Of a stretch of 64,000 nt of DNA, positions 25,001 to 36,885 are shown piece after piece. The DNA is taken from the NCBI GenBank assembly GCA_004026145.2, contig CP034983.1, positions 7,674,630 through 7,738,629 of the forward strand, given 5' to 3'. How positions within the stretch are numbered: the stretch's first letter is position 1; every line of letters begins with the position of its first letter. Made by a program: the position numbers and the translations under genes. The notes below the pieces were generated by a model. That model was not told where the DNA came from. It did not search any database and worked only from the letters and a program-made list of their open reading frames with translations. The stretch is from Takifugu bimaculatus (lineage: Eukaryota; Chordata; Actinopteri; Tetraodontiformes; Tetraodontidae).

Positions 25001-28000
25001 ACAGAGGTTGTTTGCAAGGGCTGCAGGGATAAAAAAAAAAAAAAAAGCCCGGAGGCACAGAGACGCTAAACCCCCTCGAGGTGTTTGTGGACTCAAGGTG
25101 CAGAGTACGAGACACTGCCCTTGGATGTTTTGACCCTCTCAGTCTTGTGCACAATGTAAATGAACTAAATGTGTCATAACCAATGTGAAGAAGATGAGCC
25201 TGCTGCTCAGCTGGGGCAGAAGATCAGTTCCATTTTGGCACAATTTTTCAATATTAGACATAGAGGCTCTGACACCAGGCTCCCCTTCTGCACTTCAGGT
25301 CCACACTTTCAATATAACCACGGTGACTTCTGAGTCTAAAAATAGTATCTATTTAAACAATTTGATAAACAAGTCCACAAGTATTGATGAATAAGATTAG
25401 TGTTAAATAAAAGTGTTTTCATATGCCTGGCATTCGTCTCTGCAAAGGCTCATCCCAAGTCTATGACTCAAAGCCGTGTCATCATGAGCGTGATTTACAA
25501 TAACACTACATAAACATTTATGCAGAGAAAAAACAAGCCGGACATTACGAGAAACCGGAGGCAGACAGATGCCGTGTGTCAGCAACTGACAGGCAGACAC
25601 ATAATTTTGCTAAATGTCCTTCTGTGGAGTGTCTTCGGAGATGACACCAGAGTCAGTCCAAACAAACACTGGCAGCCTTCCCATGCTCTGAGTCAGGGGA
25701 TACGGCGCACCGTCATCTGAGTTTATTTCTGCGGGTCACCAAACGTCAGTGCCGTGGTTCCATAATTGGACCTCCGGTGTTGATTTAAGCCTAAGACAAG
25801 TGACTCCCACAACTAATCTTGGCCCAGCTCTGGAAGTAATAAAGCAGTCGACAAACAGTCTCTTTCAAGCCCATCCCCTCTCACGCTTGAATCCGCGGAC
25901 ACCGTCCAGCCACAGGCTCGACTATGAGAAATAATAACAGCACAATTTCAGCAACACTTTTTTACACTCTAAGCACTTCACACTTCATTACCAAAAATGT
26001 CTCCACCATTTAACAGTGTCAGCTATTGCAATAATTAGCTGTCAGAAGCTTCAGGATGATATTATGACAGTATGAGTGTTTTTATGACTAATAATCCTGG
26101 TGGCGGTGTACTAAATGCCCACTCATCAGTGTTTGAACATTCACCCCGGACCTTCTATGATCCCATCTACACGATAAATCTGATTAAGGCTTGACATAAC
26201 TAACAGTCTCTTCACAGACCCAGGTAGAGGAGAGGCAGTCTGTGGTCGCACAAGTGGCGGCGGGTCTGAAAGTGCTTTCAGCGATCTAATGACAATGATG
26301 CAGGCTAACATCATCACCACTGAGTGCAAACTCAGCTCTGGGGATCTTTTCAGAGCTGCTGATGCTCATTAGCAGGAAGTTGTGAACATTACTAAGACGT
26401 GCTGCAATAAGCACATCAGGATATCAGGAGAGAGCCTATTTCTTTATATGTACAAGTAATTTTATTTAATCACATACCACAAAAACACCTCTTGAACCTG
26501 AATTGTGCATGATTGAAGTAAAAATTCAAAAAAAAACATTTTCCTCTTATTTTTTTCATTAAAGCATCCACTCATTTTATTAAGTCTTCAACAAACTATT
26601 AAACTATTAAAAAAGTTTTTTTTTTTTTTTTTAGTGTCAATCTACCACTGCAGAGATAATACTTTGAGTTGAATTTCAATCCTTACAGCAAACACACATA
26701 TATCTGTAGTAAAATAATAAGAGGAAACACAAACTGTGATTTTCCGATATCTCAGGCGGCTGGATTGGACGGCCTCACCTGCATATACCATGGACATGAG
26801 AGATTAAATAAAGAGTTCTGGAGCAGTGCGATAGAGAGAGGGCAGATGGGGATGATAAGTATCAGGGCCTGCTATCAGACCCAGCATATGGTACCAAACC
26901 TAAACGTGGTACTTTATCTATAATTGGCAATCGCTGCCTCGGTGCATCCAAACCTACCAGGAGAGCCCACAGGGGTGGCACGCTGCTTCAGACAGTCCAT
27001 TTCCAGCCATCAATTATATCCTCCAAATGGCATACTCATGAAAAGTCCTGACAAAAATACCCAGGGTGCAGTTCACTTTGGCCTCATCCATTGCTTGTGT
27101 TTTAATCAGACCCAGTCTGTTGTGTGTCCCATTGTGGTGCTGCATCAGGACCCTCTGCCTGTGACTACGTCTAAGTTTAGTCTACTTGGCCAGATTTGTT
27201 GAAAAAATACATTCTCACGTGTCTACAATGAAATCACAACTTATTTGTTTTCATCAGTCAGATTGACAGTGTTGCGACACAACTGCCGCCTATTGGATAT
27301 ATATGGAATCGGGTTTTGATCCATGGTGAAAATGGGTATCTGGCAGTGTGTGGGAACCTTTTCACATACCAACATCCCATACTGACAGAACCAATTTTAG
27401 ATCATCAGATGTTGATAAATAGATTAGGGTACATGAATGCTCTAATATACTGTATATGAACCACATCAACTTTTCTTGTGTTGATGAGAGAAAGATGTCA
27501 TTTTGCCCCTAGAGCTTGGTTTTAAAGCACATCTATAATACCACAGTGACTGTTTATGGATGAATCTGATTCTGAATAACTTGGACAAAGTTAAACCTCT
27601 ACAAATCACAAGTAAAGGGTCCACGTGTCCCCTCACATATTGTGCCACTTTGTTCAAGCCCACCATCTGTGGACAACAGCAACAAGACAGAAAGTTTCAA
27701 GCATGACAAACAGTATTTGTGCTGCAGTACAATAAATATGTGTGGAGTTTAGACAATAAAAAGAAAACTAACTTAAACGTTTTAGCATTGTGTCACAATT
27801 AATCTAAATTATATAGACACAATACCCTGCGGCAAAACACAGGGGAAGCACAAGCAACGCATAAAAATGACAAATACTAAACAAATCAATGAATCAGCGC
27901 AGGAAATTACATTTAATGCGTAATGACTTGGCCTTAAATCCGGAGAGTCTGAGAGGAGGGATGCACTACAACAGTGAATTAAATATAAAAGGTTCAGGAG

Positions 28001-28889
28001 AATTTTAGTAAAGTGGGTGTTTACGTCACCCCTCCTACAGTCCTCTGTTTCTTTGACAACATTAATAGTGCAGCCTTGGTGGTAAAACAATATAACTGAC
28101 TCGGGAGCAAATGACTAATGTGTTCAGGTTTTTAGAGCTCCTGAAAAGAAATAGACTAAAATGTGAGTGTGTGAAAATAAGAATCACAAGAATGCTTTAG
28201 TTTTTGCGTTGTTAAACTATTTTATGAATCATCCCTGTGTTCGTTTTCTCATCGGTGTCAGTGTAACACTGAGTGCACAAGAGCTTATTAACTCAATTCT
28301 GAAGCCTTCCTTTCTAAAGTACATCCTGCTAATATCACTAATGGCCTCATAGTAACCTTGTCATTGAGAGCTTCAAGGACCAGGGGGGCAAACGCTCAAG
28401 GACTGGACAATCAGGACAGCGAAGGAAAGACAGCTGATCAATGTGGGGTTGGGTGTCTGAAAGCTGTAAAAACAGCAGTGTGCAGTGCAAAGAAACTCTT
28501 CAAGGTGCAAATTTACAGGAGGTCAATCAAATGTGGGTCCAATTGTTTTGATGTCCAATTTTTCTGACAGTCCACATCACTGCCAGTCAGAAGTACCAAA
28601 ATTTCTTATATTTCCTTTGACTCAAACAGCTGCAGGTGATAAACTAAGCGACAGAAGGGATTTTTTTATTATAGAACCTGATTTCTGATGCACAGCCATT
28701 ATTAGTCCACTTCATCATTAGGTCCAGTTGTCCTCTAATGTTTCATGTTCAGCAAATCAAACTGTTGCAAGGTGTTTAAACCACAGAATCACATCTTTCC
28801 TTATGAGTCCTTGTTAGTGGTTGAGTGTTGAAAAGACATTAAAAAATGTCCAACATTTCCTTAATCATCTGAATTTAGTGGTCAGCCTC

Positions 28890-29300
28890 TAAAGTCTGTG
28901 TAATTCTGAGAAAATAAAATTCATTATTCTAATTTACATTTCATCTCCAATCCAATTATTAGCAGTTTGACCTGCTCGACACATGTTAGCATAGCAATCT
29001 AAAATGGGCTCCCATGACGGATGCGAGCTTTGGGTATTTGGGATTTTTGGGAGTGGAAAAACAATCAATATAGCTCTAAAAGATGATGATTTCTAATTGC
29101 TATAATTCTCTGCCTCAGAGCACAGCTGCCCAGGGCGCCGCTCTAACACTTTGTGTCTGAGCAAAGAAATATCGCTGCCAGTAATATACTCATCTACATC
29201 TCGGGAGGCGCCATCGCCCGTCTGTCTTCCTCATCTGCCTGACCGTTGCTGATTGTCTGTGTATGTGTCTGACTGACTGTCTGGGTTCCTCAATCTCTTC
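28890..29300. promoter_or_regulatory. Candidate conserved non-coding stretch
   Basis: It is repeat-free and combines AT-rich homeodomain-type motifs (ccaattattagc, tctaattgctataatt) with GC-rich blocks (gggcgccgc, ggaggcgccatcgcc). It lies about 0.8-1.2 kb downstream of exon 3 in transcript sense. There is no open frame consistent with a PARD3 exon. Confidence 0.25.
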
Positions 29301-29861
29301 TTTAGCACAAATATGTTGAGGTGCCTTTCAGTCAGCATCCATTAAATATCATCTCCAAGGAACATTAATCCTTCTAAACGGTGTGTTCACTCTTGGATCG
29401 TGCCCGTAACACGGTGCATCCAGTTTGGAAGGTAGCACGCATGCTGATCATTACTTGCCTGCGTGATAAAGTCAGAGATTACACCCCATAGTGCTCGTTC
29501 CATCCGTCTTGTTGTCTATCATCATTCCCGCAAAGCTGCTACAGATACATGCAGCACTAACCACTTCTGATTTCTAAAAATCTTGTCATAATGATGCTAT
29601 ATCAGAAAATATACAATTTAAGGAAAAGGGCCAGAAATGTATTTTTGTGGGTGGATATAAATTCATTTTATCTCCTAACCCAGGGTATGATCTAAGGGTG
29701 TCCATGGCCACCTCGTTCATGTGTGTCAACTCTCCAAGTGGGCAAGCTTGTCTCGTTTTCTATTTCTAGGCTCATGCCTCTCTGTCTGAGTCATCCTACA
29801 CACTGCTGGCACTTGCACTGTACAACTAAAGCTTGTCAAGATGGACACTGGTCAAAAATAA

Positions 29862-29877
29862 GGGGGGGTGGGGGGGG
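29862..29877 (+). repeat. G-run with quadruplex potential
   Basis: Seven G, one T, then eight G. This can fold as a compact G-quadruplex in plus-strand DNA. In the PARD3 transcript it is a C-rich run about 190 bases after the exon 3 donor. Confidence 0.85.
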
Positions 29878-29955
29878 TGATGTTTGAAAATCCAGACAAA
29901 ACCACTGCAGAATGAACTGGTGTAAACTAAAGTCAAGTAATAGCAAAAACCTGCA

Positions 29956-30029
29956 GATGGACGGATGGATGGATGGATGAATGGATGGATGGATGGATGG
30001 ATGGATGGATGGATGGATGGATGGATGGA
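29956..30029. repeat. GGAT/ATCC tetranucleotide microsatellite beside exon 3
   Basis: About 18 units, nearly pure. It begins 40 bases after the exon 3 donor in transcript sense, where it reads CCAT/ATCC. Confidence 0.97.
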
Positions 30030-30068
30030 CAGAGGGATGATGTAATAAGATTTTTTTATTGTACTCAC

Positions 30069-30243
30069 TGGATCGCAGTGCAGTTTGCGTGACCTCAATC
30101 TCACTGTGGGTCTGGTAGGGCTGGAAGGCTGAAGCTGTACTCAGCTCACCGGTGAAGGGCTCAGGACTCTGGGTGCCAGTGGAGCTGGCGCTGGTACCAT
30201 CACCTCCATTGTGAGGATCCTGCTCTTCATACACGGCTATCAG
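30069..30243 (-). CDS. pard3: PARD3 (Par-3) coding exon, probably exon 3: end of CR1 domain plus linker
   Basis: This is an internal coding exon of the cell-polarity scaffold Par-3, which works with PAR6 and aPKC at apical junctions and in asymmetric cell division. The 175-base exon gives 58 codons plus one base. It starts LIAVYEEQDP, continues GGDGTSASSTGTQSPE, then SAFQPYQ-like and SEIEVT motifs. These closely match human PARD3 from about Leu75, from memory. The first eight residues are the last strand of the N-terminal self-association domain (CR1/NTD); the rest is disordered linker. On the minus strand the acceptor is a pyrimidine-rich tract ending ctcaccag, and the donor is gtgagt. Exon phase is 0 in, 1 out, so the last codon is completed by the next exon as Asn. 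PARD3B is a poorer fit because it lacks the GTSASSTGTQSPE run. Which teleost duplicate this is cannot be decided here. Confidence 0.95.
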
Positions 30244-33200
30244 CTGGTGAGAAAAGGAACACGCTGTGTCAGTTTGGCTGACGGGCCCTGACATGCTCCC
30301 ACATGCGCTACAGTAGTAACCTATTATTGAGACTCCTGAGTGGTTCCATTCCCAGTGAAGTAATAGTTGACCAAGATTCCCAGAATGGACACAGAACCAC
30401 TGTGAACGTTCACGACTGACAGGTTGTTAAAGTTTAAGCAACGAGTCCACCATGAGTCTTGTAGGATTAACTGTTTATGTATTTTTTCACAATGTATTTG
30501 CTGTTATTATTACACTCACACAGTAAACTCCTGCATGCAAACATGTTTAGAAGCATTGATTTTTATTTTTATTTTTTTTAATTATTATTCAAATGAAAAG
30601 TGTGTATGTATTTGTGTGTCAGTCTCTGGATGTGTGCCTCTCCTTGCCCATCTTTGGTTTACTGTTTATTTACTGTTACAGGTTTACTGTTGCAGGATGG
30701 TTTTGCACAATTAAAGACAGATTTTGGTGGTGTATCGTGAAGCCGAGGCACCCTTCACCCGCTTCACTCTGAGTTCGAAGGTGCATTACTAATTAGCTCA
30801 GGCTTTGGTTACAGGTAAATGTTGAACTTCAAATGTGGAGACAATTTTGTCCGCACAATAAAAAGGTAGATTTGAAATCACTGACAAACATAGAACAAAT
30901 AAACAGTACTCATATGTGAAGACGTGAATGTGGCAGTAACACAGATCAAAGTGATGAGTTTTCCCTAGAAACATTGAGACCACATATGCAAGCCAACAAA
31001 TCATTTCTGACAAAATAATCAGGCCTCCCATTCACATGCTGCTGCAAGATTTTTGCAACCTGATGAGCTGTCTGACTGCCAGCTGCCCATTTAGATACAT
31101 TATGAATACCGCTGGTAAGTGTGATTTATTTGAAGATATACTGCAAATCCCTCTAATTAGGTCCACTTAGCAGTGTCTTCACATTCATTCACAAGCCAAA
31201 CACTCCAGAGCACTCTGCATCACCATAATATCCAAATAAAGTCATCTACACTTCCCCATCCCTTAATTAACTGGGTCCATTTATCCTGCATTCAATATGT
31301 ATTGCTGTTTGATTGTCTGTACCCTAATTTGACAGAGAGGGGTCCTCTGCTGTGGGTGTGGGAAGAAGAATAAGTGTGGCCTTCTACTGTATATCCGCTT
31401 AACCAAGATGCTACTGAATGCCTGTCAAAGCGGAGCTGCAGGGTCGTGTTACCCTTCACACAGTTACACAGACTGTGATGAAGTAAGATCAAGTAAAAAC
31501 ACAACCTATATGAAATAGATCCACAACACCTTAGTGTTAGCTATTGACACATTCACTGAAGGACTAACTATTTTTATGGAAGTGGTAATAACATGAAGTA
31601 GCAGCAATTTTAAATATAAACTACAAACTGCTGTTAAATGTAGACATGTAAATCTGACTCCTGTATAATACATTTGCATTGTGTGATTGTATTTTTATTT
31701 TTTCTTAAATGGCTACACAGTCAATGTCAATGTTGAGGCAGAGACATTAAGACAATAACTCATATTTGGAAAGGTTCCCCATGCTGCTGCTTCATCTTGT
31801 ATCAAGAGTAGGGGTGGTGGTGGTGGCATTTATGGCCAAATGGAAACCTGCTGCCAGTCTTCACGTTTGGCTGTTTTTCTGAAGTCATACGGCAAATGAT
31901 ACATTCTCTACAAGGCCCCCACAATAAAAAAATAATTTATAAAAGGGCAGAGAAAAGCAGCCTGGTAGCATGTGAGTTTGAGAAACATTCCTGTTTCCAC
32001 ACCCAGAATAAACTCCGGAGCGATTTGAAAAAGCTATTTGGCTCATACCTGCTTCAGTTGAGAGAAGCAGAAAGAAAAGAAGAGGTGACTGAGTCTTATT
32101 TCATGGGCTTCTCTCACTCCAGCAGGAAGCTACAACGTTTGCTGTTGCCTTAAGCCCCTGGAGCAAGGCTGACACTCATCCACTCTCAACTCATTCCACT
32201 GACTGTCACAGCAGCTGCCAATCAAGCGCTTCCGTACCTAAAAGCCCCAGGGTGGCAGAAGAGAGGCAGGAACTGAGGATGGAAGGAGACAATGATGAAG
32301 GGTTAAGACGTGGGGGGAGGAGAGAAGGCAAAGAGTCTAGGAAAAAAGACAGATGAGGCTGAGGCAGACTATACGCATCATAGGTGCAAGCTGGATTTGG
32401 GATTCAACATTTCCATATCTATAAGGGAAAGAGGAGTGAGACAGGGCATCGAGAAGCACAATCTCAGGCGTTCCTTTCATGTCAGCCTCCTTTGATCTCC
32501 CCCTGCCTTTTGGCAGCAAAAACGGAGAAGAAGAGGAGAAGGCGAGAAGGCAGCTGAGGAGGGGATAAGGAGCTCATCCGACAGCTTCTCTCCATCTTTT
32601 CTCATCTATTCTTCAACCCCACCCCAGCCACGAAATACACCAGGTCCCTTCAGAACCTGTGATCTGACAATATGCTGGAGAATCCGGGTTGAAACCGGAC
32701 AAAGCTGACGTTAAGTATCCTCCGAGTGTCACAATACAGAAGTTACTGGTGGCCGGGGTGGCAGCCCCTGCACTGCCACCACAGGCACGGAACACGTGTC
32801 CTGCTACGCATTGACGCTAATCCACAACAGCCATAAATGGCTTCTTTTTTTTCCATTCAACTGGAAAGAACAGCTAAGATGAGTCTCACAACAGGAAAAA
32901 TGTCACATATTTTGTTACTGTTAAAGAACATATTGTACCATTCTGCATCCTGTAAGTAATTTTCAAAATTGTGTTTATCCAAACTTCTCCCACCCAAAAG
33001 GCAACACTGCCCATTATGTCATTTTTAAAGCCAATGCAAGAACACATACGCAAAGGTCACACCTTGACATCCTTATTCATGGTACAAACTACCCCAACTC
33101 TCGAAGCTGTCATAAATTTTAACCAATTTATGCCAAAAATCAACTTTACTCATTCTTCAAATGTGTGTGTTCTGCCTCTTTGAGGTGAAGTGGTGGGGTC

Positions 33201-36200
33201 CAAAATGCTCCCACAGAGTTCAGGTTTTCATATCCTTTTGTGGTCATTTATCATCATTTTATTTCCAGGGCAGCAGAGGTGGAGAGTTATTACAGCCCCA
33301 CTGCAGTAAAGGTGGAAACTATGAAAGCCACAAAAAGCCTGAAAACTAAAGTGTTGAGTAATAACCGTGAGCCGTGATCCTTCATCCACACAACACTAAT
33401 TCATCTACCTATCCCTCCTTCATCCATTCAGCATTTTTGACACATCATTTTTCACTCAGGCACCCTTTAAAGAATCCATCAAAGAGCCAGATATCTAAAT
33501 ACACAACACAAGTGTTTTGTTCTAAACTGGGGAGAGAAAAGATATTGAATCAATACTGAGAAACTGCACTGTCATGACACACTGACTACTGCAAAAACTT
33601 TCTCACAAACAAACAGTGACCTCCAAATAGAACCAGTTCACCTTACGCAACACAATAGACAGCACTCCTCTTCAGTCTCACAGTTTTTAATATTTCATCC
33701 TTCCCCCCTCCATTATTTCATGAACAAACCAACAAAGTGCTTAGCCCTGTATTTTCTTGCTCATTAACACCATCAAATATTCAGAGAATAGGACTCCAGC
33801 ACTTGGGTCTGCCATCACTAGCATTTCAAATGAGCCTCCAACCTCACCCCCGGACCTGAGGAAGCGTATGCATATTTCAGGCGCTGTCACAGGGGCTTGA
33901 TGCAAGGGAAACACACTCTGAAGGCTGGCAAAGATAAGACCTGAAATGATGACACACAAGGTAAAGTAAATGTTTAAAGCTGGTGCAACACATCGAATAC
34001 TTCCTCCTTTCTCTGACATCCACGAGGTGTGAAGACGCAGCACAGTGAGAAAAGATACAGAGCAAGCAAAGTTTAACCAGATTATTGACTCATCCGTTTT
34101 AAATCCACTCGGCCAACTTCCCCTGGCCGCCTTTGATGTTCTCCTCCTCTGACGCGAGCAATGAACCCACACGTCTTTGAGCAAGCGGCGCCCACAGCCG
34201 TGCTGACGGGGGAGGAAAAACTCCCGCTTACGCCCACCACCATCACGTTCTGCTGTGTATATCAAAACCTCCACACCTGAGCTTGTGTGTCGACTTCAAG
34301 CGCGCTCGACACATTCTGAATTTAACAGGAGGCGGCAAAACACATCGGTGAAAGTAATTAGGGTTAAAAAAAAACAAATAAAAAAAAAACACAGAAATGT
34401 GATGGGCCACAATGCATGAATGCAGAACAACTACTATGCTGAAATGTAGTGTTCGTTATCCATTATCCAGGCCTCAGCTTGAATTTAACATTGAGTGTCG
34501 TCCAGTTGCGTTCTCACCACTATGGGCTTGTCCTCGTTGTCCCCACCTGTTCTAAACTCGGTACCACAACTTTAGAACCTTCACTTGTTCCCTTGAAGAA
34601 CCTGCTTTATCCACCTTCAACCTCTTATGCTGAATGCACAAAAAGTACAGACTTAAAGCAGCATTGATTTTTATGACACCCCACATTTCTTCTGCTGTCT
34701 ACACAGATTTGTTCGGAGCACCTTGAAATGTACTCTAAAAACCGGCTTTACGGAAATCTAATCAATGCAATGAACCTAACTGCAGCTCGGGCCCATTACG
34801 ATGTGCATCCCATCTAATAATATAAGTAATAGAATTTAGAATCTTTCAGGGCAAAGCGCCCTTCATTCTTTCACTGGTTATTCACAAAGCAAGAGGAGAG
34901 TTATTAAAAACTCCACTTCAAGGGACCTTCGACCAAAATAACAAAACGGAAATTATGAAACATTTCACGCCTCCCCGATGGACAAAGATGAAGTGCAAAA
35001 AGGGGTGTGGGGGTCATATACTTACTCCGTATTTGCAGCCAGAGATGATAAAAGAGTGTGGGGCTTACTCACTCCCTTCCCGGTTGCCATGTGTCTCGAA
35101 GTCTTTGCCAGGGGCAGGAACCTTCGCCGCTCTGTTCCGTCCCTCGCATCTCTGTCAGAGAGCCGCATCACTGATTCACAGGTGTTTGTGCCAGAAATTC
35201 AATAACAAATCTACATGCCTGCATCTGAGTTTAATCCTGCAGCTACGTGGACTCGGGACGACATCAGACAGCAAACCAGATGTGTCCTTGTGGTTGGGCC
35301 AGCAGAGGATACCATCAACAGCACCGGCGGAGGGAAATGTCGTGCAAATTTTAATAGTTTAACTTTTCTTCATCATCGGTCGATGACAGGTCTGACATGA
35401 ACGTCTGGTGCTCTCAAACAAAACCCGCCAGAGCTAAAAACTACACGAAACAGTTAACTGTACCACAGATGTGAAGTCCACCCCAGTCCAAATTCATGAT
35501 AATAAATCCAGCTCCTGCAACACGGTGATGCAACAGAAATGTAAGTCATCAAATTCTTCCAACAAAGTCCAAAAGATGCACATCTGCCTGGAACTGTCTC
35601 ATTCGCTTTCCAGTCCATTTTCTCCTAAGATTGTTCAGACATGGAGTCTGGCCTTCAAAATAATTGTGCTTCTCTTGGCAAGTGCGTATTTCCTCCAAAC
35701 TAAAACATATTTAATTACAGTTTTGGGGGAGCTTCAAGGGCTTTTTGATTCATTTAACATGCATCGATTTTGTCATTTCCTCTTTGTTGTATTCGAAAAA
35801 ATGTCTTTTGTCATCACAATAATGACTTTTTGAAGAAAGAAAAAATGTCAACACAAAGACGGTTCATTGCACGAGTAAAAAAGTTGACCCAACAGATGCT
35901 TTAACCTGCTCCTTATTTCACTACTTTTTGCCAGCTGTCTGGTTTGTCAGGTGTTTAATTTAGTGTTTTCCACAAGGTGCTGAGAGAGATGTCAAGAAGT
36001 CAACAGCAGAGGATCTTGGCCAAACAAAGACTTCACTTGTAAGACAGACATCCCGGCCCACAGCTGCACTCAAGTGAAAGTGATTAAAAATGACTTCCAA
36101 GCTTTGACCTGTAAACATTATTGTCACAATTATTGTGTTGTCCCCCCCCATCGCATGGGATGGCCTCGGGTGAGGTGCCTGATTGCCCGGGGCCACTGAG

Positions 36201-36576
36201 TCTGTGCTCATGTGTATGCAAATCAGAGCTTGGAACCATGAAACAAATGCATCAGTGTTTGAAGTTTAAAACCAGCCACTTGGAATCCTCTTATTTGATG
36301 CATTTTTTTTTTTTCTGATCTGTGCATTTAAATGATTGAGATTGTGAAGATTCGTACACTAATGTTATGCCCAGTCCCATGGTGGTGTAGCTCATGCAGC
36401 TACACACCCGAAATTGGTGATACCATTGCAAGCCAGCATTTTTTTGGTGTTGTTTAGTCAGCCAGTAAGCTAACATAGGAGACATAAAATCGACAAGGAT
36501 TCAAATGAGCAACAGTGCTACTAAACTGCACATACAATAAGATTTGAGAACACAACTGGGATTAGTGACAATGCTT

Positions 36577-36885
36577 GTCAAATTCAACATGGGACTATAC
36601 TATATTTTAGGTCTAAAGGAATGAATCAGAAGCTTTTTTAAACTATAACAGGAGGGCCTGGCCGTTAGCATTATGAGCATGTTAGCGTTGCCATGACGCG
36701 AGACCTTGCAATCCTTTGCATTAAAGCTCATACACTCAAGATCATCCACTGCCATTATACGCTGCTGTGGCAATGCAGGGCAGACAGACCTACTGCATAA
36801 CAGGGGCAATAAATAAAAATAATGTTCAAAATGATTAATTTAGACCTAAAATATTGTGAAAGTATAGTCCCATTTTGAATTTGAC
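36577..36885. mobile_element. Inverted-repeat (MITE-like) element, 309 bp
   Basis: The left arm (36577-36617, 41 bases) and right arm (36839-36885, 47 bases) are reverse complements. They differ by one mismatch and one 6-base insertion (ttcaca) in the right arm. The arms start gtcaaattca and end ggtctaaa, and contain gggactatact. About 220 bases lie between them, without coding capacity. Homology stops at the outer ends but I see no target duplication, so the superfamily is unknown. Confidence 0.7.

Larger units (their letters stand above)
15678..30068 (-). other. pard3: PARD3 intron 3 (complete)
   Basis: This 14.4-kb intron lies between exon 3 and exon 4. It contains a 28-base tandem duplication, two GT microsatellites, several poly-T/poly-A runs (near 16286, 18669, 21153, 25029 and 26616), a CCAT-type microsatellite close to the exon 3 donor and a G-rich run. 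The short open frames here have no recognisable protein similarity. The stretch around 28890-29300 looks like a candidate conserved non-coding block. I see no recognisable transposon in 19100-28800. Confidence 0.9.

Noticed and set aside
33741..34274. Calling the 177-codon open frame a gene
   Set aside because: No similarity, no splice or regulatory support. Kept only as a low-interest finding.
36129..36150. C-run as a start of an LTR polypurine/polypyrimidine tract
   Set aside because: No LTR termini, internal coding region or target duplication nearby.
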